NCBI GenBank assembly: GCA_022559985.1
Contig: JAFJTR010000004.1
Span: forward strand, 806,001-870,000
Origin: Parastagonospora avenae f. sp. tritici 18332-5
Taxonomy: Eukaryota > Ascomycota > Dothideomycetes > Pleosporales > Phaeosphaeriaceae
DNA: 64,000 nucleotides
Reading direction: 5' to 3'
A program made the position numbers and the translations under genes. This document shows positions 54,486 to 63,843 of this stretch, piece after piece; the first letter of the stretch is position 1; every line of letters begins with the position of its first letter. Under the pieces are notes generated by a model. It was not told where the DNA came from. It saw only the letters and a list, made by a program, of their open reading frames with translations, and made no database searches.

Positions 54486-55613
54486 ATGCAGATCAATAGC
54501 TTCCTCGCTGCTCTCGCAGTCTTCCTGCCCATCGTCTATGGCGCCCCTACTACCGCTGCCAACAGCCTCCACCCCGAGATCCTGGCTGCCATGAAGCGCG
54601 ACCTTGGACTCGACGCTGCTCAAGCTCACGCTCGTGTTGCTCGTGAGCTCAAGGCCACCGATGTCATCGAGCAGCTCCGCACTGCTGCCGGCGCCTCCTT
54701 CGCTGGCGCCTGGCTCGTTGACGGTGACCTCAGTGTCGCCGTTACCGACGAGGCCTTGACCTCCGATGTCACCGCCGCTGGCGCAAAGGCCTTTGTCGTC
54801 GACACTCCCCTTGAGAAGCTCGAGAACGCCAAGAAGGCTCTCGACGAGATGGACATCTCCGCCCTTGGCAAGCGATCTGAGGAGGCTGCCAGCGGCATCG
54901 CTTCCTACTACGTCGACGTCGCCTCCAACAAACTTGTGCTCGAGGCGCTTTCCAGCAGCAGTACCCAGGCTGCTGACCTCGCCAAGAAGGCCGGTCTCGT
55001 CGAGGGTGAGTACGAGGTCAAGACTGTTGAGGCCCTCCCAACCGTCCTCGCCAATGTTCGTGGTGGCGACGCCTACCTCATCAACCGTGGTGGACGATGC
55101 TCTGTCGGTTTCTCTGTCACCACCGGTTTCGTCACCGCTGGTCACTGCGGTACTGCCGGTGCCGCTGCCTCCACCACCGGCGGTACCAGCACCGGAACCT
55201 TCAGCGGTTCGTCTTTCCCCGGAAACGACTACGCCTTTGTCCGCTCCACCAGCGGCAACACCTACCAGGGTCTCGTCAACAACTACAACGGTGGCACCAT
55301 CGCCATCTCTGGAAGCACCGCCGCCGCCACTGGCGCCAGCGTCTGCCGTTCCGGCTCCACCACCGGTGTCTTCTGCGGTACCATCCGCGCCCTGGGCGCA
55401 ACCGTCAACTACGCTGAGGGCCGTGTCACTGGTCTGACCCAGACCAACGTCTGCGCCGAGCCCGGTGACTCTGGCGGTTCTTTCTACTCTGGCTCCCAGG
55501 CCCAGGGTGTCACCTCCGGAGGATCTGGCAACTGCAACAGCGGAGGTGTCACCTACTTCCAGCCCGTCAACGAGATTCTCTCCGCCTACGGCCTCACTCT
55601 TGTCCGCGGTTAA
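54486..55613 (+). CDS. Secreted streptogrisin/alpha-lytic-type serine protease (S1E) with propeptide
   Basis: An intronless 375-codon gene. The signal peptide is at residues 1-20 (MQINSFLAALAVFLPIVYGA). The propeptide, about 21-190, resembles the folding-assistant pro-region of alpha-lytic proteases (ATDVIEQLRTAAGASFAGAW). The mature domain starts near VRGGDAYLIN. The catalytic triad is intact: His220 in TAGHCG, Asp248 in GNDYAF and Ser329 in GDSGGS. Cys pairs 205/221, 287/297 and 323/350 match the three disulphides of streptogrisins. The enzyme is expected to be extracellular and to cut protein substrates. The family is chiefly actinobacterial, and fungal members (for example Metarhizium CHY1) have been ascribed to horizontal transfer. 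Codon use here is strongly C-biased, which creates a long antisense open frame. Confidence is high. Confidence 0.92.
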   Translation: MQINSFLAALAVFLPIVYGAPTTAANSLHPEILAAMKRDLGLDAAQAHARVARELKATDVIEQLRTAAGASFAGAWLVDGDLSVAVTDEALTSDVTAAGAKAFVVDTPLEKLENAKKALDEMDISALGKRSEEAASGIASYYVDVASNKLVLEALSSSSTQAADLAKKAGLVEGEYEVKTVEALPTVLANVRGGDAYLINRGGRCSVGFSVTTGFVTAGHCGTAGAAASTTGGTSTGTFSGSSFPGNDYAFVRSTSGNTYQGLVNNYNGGTIAISGSTAAATGASVCRSGSTTGVFCGTIRALGATVNYAEGRVTGLTQTNVCAEPGDSGGSFYSGSQAQGVTSGGSGNCNSGGVTYFQPVNEILSAYGLTLVRG

Positions 55614-55755
55614 ATCGTGGTCGTTATTGGTTCTGGCTTGTGACGAATTGTTCAGGTCGGGCATTTGAGTTGTATATATTTCAATTGAGTCACATATCTA
55701 TATCTTCACGCCCGCCCCTGCATTCTTGATTTGTCGTGAATGACGCTTAAAAATC

Positions 55756-56748
55756 TCACAGAATTCGAACTTCTGACTTTGGAACGGCTAGTACGAAATC
55801 GTTCCCAAAGATAACAGCAGGTGTCTGGAATCCCGGTACAGCGATCCCAGCTAAAACCTTGCGCGCGGCTTCCACGGAAGCTAGTCCTGTGAATGTATAC
55901 CCATTCACTGTGTGCAGCACAGCATGAGTAATGGTTCCATCTTCTGCAGTGACCTTCACAGCGGCATGATAGGGTGCAGCCTTCCTCTGCTCCTCCGTGG
56001 GGCCATCCGTCAAGGAAGCAAGATCTCCAGTAGGGAAAGCATCGCTTGCAGCGTGGACAAAGGTTCTGATGTTGCGCACCACAGTCGATTTCCAAATCGT
56101 GATAATTTCTGGCAGCGTCGTCTGGAAGTTGGCCACTGTGCCTTGGCCGTCGTCAAAATCAAGGTTAACGGTACTGGCGACTTCTGCTTTGACCAATTCT
56201 CCATCGACACGTTGAAGGACCTCCGCGCCCATGTTCTTCATCGCACTGATAGCCGATCCGCGCGATATGGAACCAGAAATGCACAGCGCTATGTCAATGC
56301 TTTTTGGAAATTCGACTTGCTCGACAGCCTTGCCAGCGAGACATCCCAGCATGGCCACGCTGCCTCCACAGCCTGGTAACAGCATGACGTTAGCGGATCG
56401 CGCCTCGCGGTCGTTCTTCTCAGCGAGTTGGTAGCTATCAAGCTCAGCAGCGATGTCGAGATAGTGCACCCCTTTTCGAATGCATGCTGCCATCAGTGGT
56501 TCAGCAGTGAGCATGAACGGACCTGCGCAATTCAGTAGCACTGAAATCCCTTCGAGTGCGATGTCAATATCCTCACTTAGTGTGACATCAAACAGGCGAT
56601 GACTCGCACTCAATTCGAGCGCCAGATCCTTAACATTGGTGCTTCCTGCACGTCCGGCGACAATGAAGTCCAGGCCGAGGCTCTTGGCGTGATGACTGGC
56701 GATGCGGCCTGTATAGCCCGAGGCTCCGTAAATCAGTAGTTTTGGCAT
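55756..56748 (-). CDS. Saccharopine-dehydrogenase-like NAD(P)-binding oxidoreductase
   Basis: A single exon of 330 codons from ATG at 56748. It begins with a Rossmann strand and glycine loop, MPKLLIYGASGYTGRIASHH, then GLDFIVAGR. Next come SVLLNCAGPFMLTAEPLMAA and GVHYLDIAAELDSYQ, typical of saccharopine-dehydrogenase-like and trans-acting enoyl reductase proteins. It probably uses NADPH. Its substrate is unknown; relatives act on amino-acid or polyketide-type intermediates. The frame stays open upstream to about 56808, but the first ATG is the one that begins the Rossmann fold. It is convergent with the protease gene, 142 bp between stops, and divergent from the SDR gene at 57582. No PKS or NRPS is nearby. 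Confidence 0.82.
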   Translation of the reverse strand: MPKLLIYGASGYTGRIASHHAKSLGLDFIVAGRAGSTNVKDLALELSASHRLFDVTLSEDIDIALEGISVLLNCAGPFMLTAEPLMAACIRKGVHYLDIAAELDSYQLAEKNDREARSANVMLLPGCGGSVAMLGCLAGKAVEQVEFPKSIDIALCISGSISRGSAISAMKNMGAEVLQRVDGELVKAEVASTVNLDFDDGQGTVANFQTTLPEIITIWKSTVVRNIRTFVHAASDAFPTGDLASLTDGPTEEQRKAAPYHAAVKVTAEDGTITHAVLHTVNGYTFTGLASVEAARKVLAGIAVPGFQTPAVIFGNDFVLAVPKSEVRIL

Positions 56749-57581
56749 GATATCCGCTGCGTCGAGTGTGGAAGAGTGCGTGGATAGTCCAGGATTATGG
56801 GAGCTCAACTTTACCTTATTAGACGCGTGCCAGGCTGCTCAAGCCTTGGTTGACGGAGACATGTCGTGATTACATAGGGCTTTCTCATGCGCCCGTGCAC
56901 ATGCAAGGTGATTTCAATCACTTGGCTAAGTACAAAACTACTTCGTTATCTCCGCCAATCCGAGTTGCTCCCCTGGCGTGGTTCGTCACCCCGATCTCAG
57001 GTGGGACTGCAATGAAAGCACACCGTCAATTCACGCTGCCGCTTCCCAATCTGTGTTTTCCGAAAACAAATACTGAATTGGATTGATTCGTCACAGCTCC
57101 GTATTCCCGGGTCACCTTCACTCCGCTCAAATACTCGTCCGCCTCTTGAAACAGGTTTACGCCACGATCACTAAGCATATATCGTGCTCCGACTCACGAT
57201 GTCAGGTTGGTAATCGCGAATTTTGGGATTCTACTGCGAACGATAATCTCGAAGACATCGAATTCCTTAGTCACTCATAGCTCGCCCCTGTCTGCGAAGC
57301 AAAGTCAGTGCATCTCTACGTCTGCTTACACACAGCACACGAGGCCAATCTCCTATGCCCGTCTTTTAAATGGAGACTCTCTCAAAGCGATCGGATCCAA
57401 GAAGTTGCGGCTAGTATATAAGTAGTTCCAGATCCTCTCTCACCGTTGAAACGACATCTTCATCTTCCACCAACTCCTCGCTCAACACTATTGTCATCCT
57501 TATCGCCTCAGCCCTATTGCCTAGCAGATACAAAGACCCACCCTTCATCAATTGTCGAATAACCTACTCAGTAATATCGCA
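56749..57581. promoter_or_regulatory. Divergent promoter region
   Basis: About 830 bp between divergent starts of two oxidoreductase genes. A TATATAAG element at 57415-57422 serves the plus-strand gene. The long CT/CA-rich leader follows it. Confidence 0.4.
57415..57422 (+). promoter_or_regulatory. TATA box of the SDR gene
   Basis: TATATAAG about 160 bp upstream of the ATG at 57582, followed by a pyrimidine-rich leader. Confidence 0.5.
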
Positions 57582-58824
57582 ATGACAGCATCAACAGGCA
57601 GGGTCCTTCTCACTGGTGCGAACGGATTTGTCGCCTCTCATATTGTTCAAGGACTCATCGCGCGTGACTACCATATCGTGGGTACTGTGCGCTCCGAAGA
57701 AAAGGCCCGTGACGTAATCGCCCTGCATCCGTCGTGGAAAGACCACATCACCTGGGCCTACATTGCAGACATCGGAGTCGCAGACGCATGGGATGAAATC
57801 TTCAAGAGCGGTCCATTTGACTACATCATCCACAATGCTTCTCCCGTAGACTTCACCGTTAAAGATTTCCAACGCGCGATGATCGATCCCGCAGTGAAAG
57901 GGTATGTAACTCGCTCAGGGTCAAGGACCAACGTCGGCACTAATAGTTGTGGCAGAACAATTTCGCTTCTGGAAGCCTCCCAGAGACTGGGAGGATCTGC
58001 TCTCAGACGAGTGGTGATATCTGGCAGCACGGCTAGCGTTTCTGACTACTTTCAGTCGGACAGCAAAGCGCGTGAGTCGTACACTGAGGCTGATTGGAAT
58101 GGAGTCAGTTTCTCTTTCCTTCTCATTTGTAGCGATTCTAACTCGATGCTTAGGTTACTGCCGAGTACGCGATCGAGAAAGGCGACGTGGTTGCCGCATA
58201 TGTTGCATCCAAGACGTTAGCTGAGCGAGCTGCTTGGAATTTCATGGAGACAAACATGACAACTTTCGACATGACAGTGCTGAACCCCTACGTCATCATT
58301 GGGCCGATGCTTCAGCCGGCGGCCGGTCCTCACAACGTGCCAAGTACAAACGTGTTCCCGGTCTTCAACTTCCTCAACGGGACGTACAGAGATATTAAAA
58401 CTCTGACTTTCCCGGCCTGGCATTATGTAAGTCGCTAAATTTGGGAGCTGATAACAATATTGCTGACTGCAAGTAGGTTGATGTGCGGGACGTTGCCCTC
58501 GCACACATCCTATCTATGACAGAATCCGCGACCAGCAACAAGCGCATCTTGCTTGTTAGTGGGCTCATCACTCCCCAGAGCATCATCAATATCATCCGAA
58601 AGAACTTTCCTGAGTTGCACGACCGAGTTATCGAAGGAGTCCCAGAGAAGTTGATGCCAGACGGAATTGACCCGACGGGCTGGGATGTTCGCAGGAGTTT
58701 TGATGTCCTTGGGAAGACGTGGAAATATATTCGGCTTGAGGAGACGATCGTCGACACAGTAAACGATTTCTTAGACCACGAGAAGAGATGGGCTGCAGGA
58801 TCTACAACTGAAACTTATGGATAG
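57582..58824 (+). CDS. NAD(P)-dependent reductase, extended SDR (dihydroflavonol/methylglyoxal-reductase-like)
   Basis: Exons 57582-57901, 57956-58103, 58154-58426 and 58477-58824 encode 362 residues. The N-terminal cofactor loop is VLLTGANGFVASHIVQGL, followed by VGTVRS, whose Arg suggests NADPH preference. HNASPVDF and VISGSTASV are the usual core strands. The catalytic Tyr-x3-Lys is YVASK, with the Ser two strands earlier. FDMTVLNPYVIIGPMLQP forms the substrate side. The family includes GRE2/GRP2 methylglyoxal reductases and dihydroflavonol reductases, and the exact substrate cannot be read. Introns are 54, 50 and 50 nt, with GTATGT, GTCAGT and GTAAGT donors. The second donor (GTCAGT) is the weakest but is needed for GVTAEYAIEKGD. 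Confidence 0.88.
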
Positions 58825-59431
58825 CTGAATAAGACATTACTCCAATAGGCATTTGTTGCCAAAAGATCGCAAACTCTGTCAGAGCTGCATGTCGTACGGC
58901 AACCAAGATAACATTATGTATTTCCTTGTAGAAGGGAAAGGGCGGAGAAACCACTTTTCAAAAGAATAATCGAAAAAGCATCGGGCGCCCTTCGTAAAAA
59001 GATCAAGGTCAGCAGAGCGGCTTTGTAACACAGCTGCATCTAACTACCAAGTAACCTGGATCATCTTCATACTGGGAAGATCCGTGCAAAATTCCTGCGC
59101 GTGCCGAGCTTACATAGCATTCTTGGCTGCGAGCGGGCATAGCGATGATTTTCGATTGGTTCCCTGCAAGATTGACCAATCAATAAATTTTCAATCCCTT
59201 CCACACTTTTCTACATGGGGGTTGATCTCGGATCGTACCCGCGTGCTTACTGTACCATCGAACTCGGCAAGATCAACGCTGATCAGGCAAGATGTGCAAG
59301 CTGCTGTCGATGGCATTCCCACATAGTTGATGACCCAAAGTTCACTCCTAATTCTCGAAAAAGATTTCTGCTTCCCGCTAATCAGCTTCCCATCGGTGCA
59401 TCCTACGTCAATTATAAAGACATACCGAGTG
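58825..59431. other. Intergenic region, no gene seen
   Basis: About 610 bp between two plus-strand genes, containing the 3' flank of the SDR gene and the promoter of the next one. Nothing else was recognised. Confidence 0.4.
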
Positions 59432-60325
59432 ATGTCGCTTTCGTTGATCGGTGCGTTGATATCGGTAACACACGCAACTTCCACTTGTTATTACCCAAAT
59501 GGCGTCGCGAGCCATGGCGGGGCATGCGATTCAAACAGCGAGGCTTCTGCATGTTGCGGCCCATCATTCATTTGTCTGAGCAACGGCCTCTGCGCAGTCG
59601 GCCCAGAAGCCAGACGGTCATATACCTATGAATACTACCGTAGTAGCTGTACAGATCCCTATTGGAAATCGACATCCTGTCCTCAATTCTGCACAGAACG
59701 CAAGTATGTCGCGCACAAGTGGTTCGCATAAGCTAAACATTGCGCAGCGCAATACGACCTTGGAGGTGGACATGGCGTGCAAAGTTGCGGAAACAACATA
59801 TACTGCTGTGCAGCGAATTACGACTGCTGTACCAATTCCACGAGCATTTTCGCTCTCGGCGTCGCTGACATTGTCACGACAATATCGGCTATGGGAGACA
59901 CGAAGACTGGTTCAACGACAGTACCCAATTCCACTTCATTCGCGCAAGTCACCTCGACTACAGCCATGAAAGAAGAGTCTGGGCGGGGTGTCAATAATAC
60001 CGTTGCCCTAGGAGTCGGCATAGGAGTTGGGATGGGAACAGTCTTTGTCTTTCTTCTCGCACTCATATTCGTCCTACATCACAGGAGGAAAAGAACATTC
60101 GCTTTGGACACCACAGAGCCGGAGAACACACCTGAGCTGGATGCTGTGAAACCACCCATACGTCCAGAGCTGAACACTTCGGAAGTTATATTGGATTGCG
60201 CATTGCGAGCGAAGGATCGAAGCCAAGAATTATCCGGTGAACCGTATGCGCGCATACCAAAGGAGGCACAAGAGCTTGAGCATGTGCCTGTATTCGAGCT
60301 TGGAGGAGAAGGAGGGAAACGTTAG
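59432..60325 (+). CDS. Cys-rich single-pass membrane protein with a predicted GC-AG intron
   Basis: Exons 59432-59699 and 59748-60325 encode 281 residues. The signal peptide is MSLSLIGALISVTHATS. The Cys-rich ectodomain contains CYYPNG, EASACCGPSFICLSNGLC, SSCTDPYWKSTSCPQFC and, after the intron, VQSCGNNIYCCAANYDCC. A Ser/Thr-rich stalk leads to one membrane helix (NTVALGVGIGVGMGTVFVFL) with a basic stop (HHRRKR), then a 70-residue acidic cytosolic tail. I recall this layout from uncharacterised Pezizomycotina proteins, possibly cell-surface sensors. The only intron that fits the frame is 48 nt with donor GCAAGT and a CTAAAC...GCGCAG 3' end. The GT donor two bases further on puts exon 2 out of frame. 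Confidence 0.78.
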
Positions 60326-61117
60326 CGTTATAGAGCAGGTACTAGAACAAACAGAGTTAGCTGGGTGTACGAATCTAGATGGAGAGAGTGAGATCATGTC
60401 TTTGCGTCTAGCAGCGAGCGCCGGTTTCGTCTTGGTCTAGCTTTCCGAAAGCGTGGTGAGCACATCTCATATCGCGCTTCGAACTTGTCTCAAAGACCGT
60501 TGTTGAGGACTGAGGTATGCATCTTGAACATGGTGGATCTTTGTCCTCCGTCTCCTGCCATCAGTTCTGGTTCGTCGTACAGTCAACATTGTCAGTCGCC
60601 GAGCTGCTTGATCGCATCTGGCAAATGATCGACACCCAAAGTGAGAGTCCAAGTGGCAATATTGCTGTCGAGCTGGTCCGTGATCATATTGTGGTCGCCG
60701 ATCGTACCCTTGATTAAAACTTCGGTCGCGGTACACAATGTTCGCTCGATCAGTGACATGGACCATGTAGCTTAGATCGCCAACCGATTGTTCTTAGGAC
60801 GGATTGGGTAGAAAACAGCACTACTTGAGCCGGGAGGTGGCAGTGAAAGATAGGCAGAGAAAACACGAAGTCGTGGTGGTCTGAAGTCACGAAGTCGTGG
60901 TGGTCTGAAGTATTAAGAATCGGAAAGGTGCATTGTCAATCCCAAGTGCGCGAGATTTACGAATGTGCACCCAAAGGAGCACTGGCTACTGCATCTCTAA
61001 CAGGTTGAGGAAGCCTTCTACACAAGCTCGATATGATGCTCCTCGGCCTTATCGCAGTACGTTTTTAGTGCAGATGTCGGGGTCCTTGGTCTGCCATCAT
61101 ACCCTGAATGTGTGTTC
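60326..61117. other. Intergenic region with a 24-bp tandem duplication
   Basis: About 790 bp. Apart from the duplication at 60864-60911 (listed separately) no feature was recognised. It lies at the boundary between intact genes and the decayed NLR region. Confidence 0.45.
60864..60911. repeat. Perfect 24-bp tandem duplication
   Basis: Two identical adjacent copies, 60864-60887 and 60888-60911. Each starts CACGAAGTCGTGG and ends TGGTCTGAAGT. The unit contains an inverted CACGAAGTCGTG element (CACGA/TCGTG). A recent duplication is likely; function unknown. Confidence 0.85.
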
Positions 61118-62817
61118 TCAAACAAAACACAGTAAGTTAACCGAGCCGCTGGTAAACATGACTTCCTCAGAATGGCCCTCCAGTGTGCTGCGACACGTCC
61201 CTGTGGCCGCCTCCCACAGCCGTACTGTGTTGTCGTAGGATGCTGACGCGACTAGCTGCCCGTCTGGCGAGAAGGCCACCGCCATAACATCCCTAGAATG
61301 GCCCTCCAGCGTGCTGCGACAAGCGTCCCAGTCCACGACTTTCATAGACAGTATCTTAGCGCTCTTTGGCACTTGGCCTACAAATGTTTGTCGTATTACA
61401 CTCCTCTCTGGTGCGAACACAAGCGCGGAGTGATAGATCTGCAGCGGGGCAATAGCAAGTACAGATTGGAACCGCAGCACGAACCGCCCAGCGTCGTGAA
61501 GAAAGGCTGAAACTAGCTTTGCAAGTTGGCTGCGTTGCACGTTAGCAGAGTAGTAGCAAGGTGTCTTGTAAACATCTTACGCTAACAAGTGCCTGGAGGC
61601 TGTCAAGTAAATGAACGCAGCTGCTTGACTCCCTTATAAGGCCCATAGCTTTGAGCCAGCGGAGAAAGTGCTTCTGGAGAAAGATGTGCGTCGTGTCTTC
61701 GTTGATGGTGTGCTCCTTACTCTGTATAAGATGACTTGTCTCGTAGCAGCAAGCATACTGCAGTTCAGATAACAGATTGCTAGCAACGGTACCGTCGTCG
61801 ATCTCGCCCCTCAGGACTCCAGGGTCTACAAGGCTGCACATGTCTTGATGAAGGCCGCTTGGGCTGGACATAAGCTCAAGGCAACAGGACGCCAGCTTCT
61901 CGTGTGTGCTCCTCTCGTCTACCCAGAAGCTGTCGTCGCCGCATCTCTTTTTGTCGAGCAGGAAGTCGCGGAAGGAAGGGTGGTGCAGACGAAGCGGTTG
62001 GGCCGGGTCTTCTGGGATGTTCAGAATAGTATGCAGATCCTCAAGTGTCTGGCTGATGTCTTCTTCTGCAGCGTCAAGCAGTGCGGTTAAGACCCCTGCA
62101 GACAATGGAGAGAACAGTACCACAATGCCTCCAACGACATACCTTAGCATGTCACAATGCTCTTCTCTCTCTTCGTCTGTGTACTCTGCAGGGAGTGAGC
62201 CTCTGAGTACAGTCACATATATCTCGTTAAGATGCTTCTCTGGCGCGGCTACAGTGTTGCTGTTAGTGCTTAGAATCGTGTCGAGCCTCTTAGCCGCAAA
62301 TCGCTTTCTGTCGCGGATGAAGCGACAGGCAGTGGCAGCCCATATGAACAGGCCGCTCGCACCCTGCACTAGCTGCACAAAGATCTCTGCGCTAGGCCAG
62401 CCAGCGCGCAGATAGCGTTCTCGCCCGATGGACTGAAGCGTGTCTTTCAGGAAAAGTCCTATGTCGTGGTCGACAATCGACGGCGAGATGTTGTGCAGCA
62501 CCACGTCTCTGTGCTCTATCTCCTCTATCTGCCTAAACCCGTGCCGAAACCCGTGCCGAATCGGCACTTCTGGCCTGTGCGCCACCGTCCGCGCGCTCGT
62601 CGACTTGCCCGTGCCTGTCAGGCCGCTCGGCCAGAAGATGCACCGCTCATCTGGCCCGTCCGCCCAACTAAGTATCTCATCGAGGAGAGCGACGTGCGTG
62701 TTGGACAGGCATACAGGCTCGTGCTGCTTCGCGAACGAGTTGAAGGGCGCATCGGCGGCCTGCGGTAGACGACCGAGGGTGCTCTCGTAGCCTAGCGTTG
62801 AGGGTTCAGCGATCCAT
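61118..62817 (-). pseudogene. NACHT-WD40 NLR remnant with its NACHT core deleted
   Basis: The minus-strand coding frame runs 62817-61581, a 64-nt intron (GTAAGA, CTAAC, ending GCAAAG), then 61516-61118. It is open at its 5' end with no ATG. Order: GYESTLGRLPQAADAPFNSF, LSWADGPDERCIFWPSGLTG, the P-loop GTGKST, then directly RPEVPIRHGF. In HET-E-like NLRs about 120 residues, including the Walker B region, separate these two points. They are missing, and a 12-bp duplication (RHGFRHGF) lies at the join. The post-NACHT helical region is intact (LFIWAATACRFIRDRKRFAA; PLRLHHPSFRDFLLDKKRCG). WD40 repeats begin CRSTLEGHSRDVMAVAFSPD, but the second breaks off after STLEGHSEEVM. Such proteins act in fungal self/non-self recognition. 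This copy cannot hydrolyse NTP normally and is probably dead. Confidence 0.75.
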
Positions 62818-63535
62818 TCTTACTGAGAGTTTGCGGCCTGGTGGGGCGGCCTTGCAGCGTACCCGATGGGATATGGAACTCAACAGAGCCGTTGATGGTG
62901 TGAGCTCGGATGCTACGGTCGGCGTTGCCAAAGGTTGCGGTCGATGTTGTAGGGGCCATGGCATCGCTGCAGCAGCGCGTGCATCAGCGATAGAGTGTCT
63001 GCAGTAATGGCATGCGGCGCAGCGCCTCCTTGGGCTCAGCCTGACGGCCATGCAGCCTGCAGCCCGCAGCCTGGCAAATTCAATCAGTCTCTCGCGTAGT
63101 CCACGGCTGGAGCCAAGTAATCGTGCATCCTCGTTCCGATCACGCCGCCAGCCCTGCGCTCGGCTTTTATCTAAATAGTGTATCTCAGAGTGTTCAAGAG
63201 TACACTATCTCAAATATTGATATATTTCATTACTTTGCCGCGAGCTACAACCTCAAAACTCAACGTCGCCCAAACTGTATGTTGCCGTTGATGTATCCGG
63301 CCTGGACGCTATCTCTGCTTTTGTCGAAAGTGATGTTCTGCGTACCCGTAGTGTACTGAGATGACGACCGTTCTGTAGACTTGTCTAGCAGGTGTTGCTC
63401 GTTACTGTCTTTCTATCAGGAATAGTCGTGTGACACAAAGCTCGGGTGTAGCCCCACAAACAAAAACAGAACACGTAGCAGAAAAAGGAACAGCAGACAC
63501 TGAATCATCAAGAACGATCAATTCCATCCAATATC
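62818..63535. other. Intergenic region inside the decayed locus
   Basis: About 720 bp between the NLR remnant and the PNP fragment, both on the minus strand. The left half is GC-rich with repeated GCAGCC-type words near 63050. The right half is AT-rich and carries a hairpin at about 63175-63210. In intact relatives PNP and NACHT domains can belong to one protein, so this may be eroded linker or intron sequence. Confidence 0.4.
63175..63210. repeat. Imperfect inverted repeat (hairpin)
   Basis: ATAGTGTA-T-CTC pairs with GAG-TACACTAT around an 11-nt loop: an 11-bp stem with one bulge. It sits in an AT-rich patch. It could be a small transposon footprint or an RNA hairpin; no function is shown. 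Confidence 0.55.
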
Positions 63536-63843
63536 TCATCTCATCTGACAAGACTGCTCACTGCTAGTAGTGTCTACCACGGGGATCCTAGACAGCAGCC
63601 CTTTAGCGTACGCTGCCACCGTAGCTGCCGCGTAGTTCTGCCAGCCCTTATTCTTGTGTGGGTCTGCGTAGTCGCAAATGCCGCGAACCACAATACACAG
63701 GTACTCGTCCATTACGCCAGCCGCTTCCATCTCGAAGCAGATGACATCGTGCTCTCGCTGCACTCTGTTGCGCTCGACGGCAGATATCTGCAGCTGGTTG
63801 CTCGACGCGATGTTGCCGAAGTGAACGGACGGCCTGTCGACTA
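63536..63843 (-). pseudogene. C-terminal fragment of a PNP/UDP-phosphorylase domain
   Basis: The minus-strand frame reads PSVHFGNIASSNQLQISAVE, then HDVICFEMEAAGVMDEYLCI, VVRGICDYADPHKNKGWQNY and AAATVAAYAKGLLS, ending at a stop at 63536. These are the last roughly 90 residues of the nucleoside-phosphorylase-like domain that heads many fungal NLR and ankyrin proteins. The FEMEAAG and RGICDYADPHKNK words carry the conserved substrate-side Glu and Asp. Upstream of about 63843 the match ends abruptly, and the flank is transposon-like. The domain is therefore truncated at its N-terminal side, most simply by the insertion of the adjacent element. In standing NLRs it acts as a sensor or effector domain; here it is a remnant. 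Confidence 0.75.

Noticed and set aside
54444..55664. 406-codon open frame on the strand opposite the serine protease
   Set aside because: It is the exact antisense of a strongly C-biased gene. Its Gly/Asp/Glu/Val/Ala repeats follow from that codon bias. The plus-strand protein has an intact triad and signal peptide.
54486..58824. Secondary-metabolite cluster around the two reductases
   Set aside because: No PKS, NRPS, terpene synthase, transporter or pathway regulator lies in the window. Two oxidoreductases alone are not a cluster.
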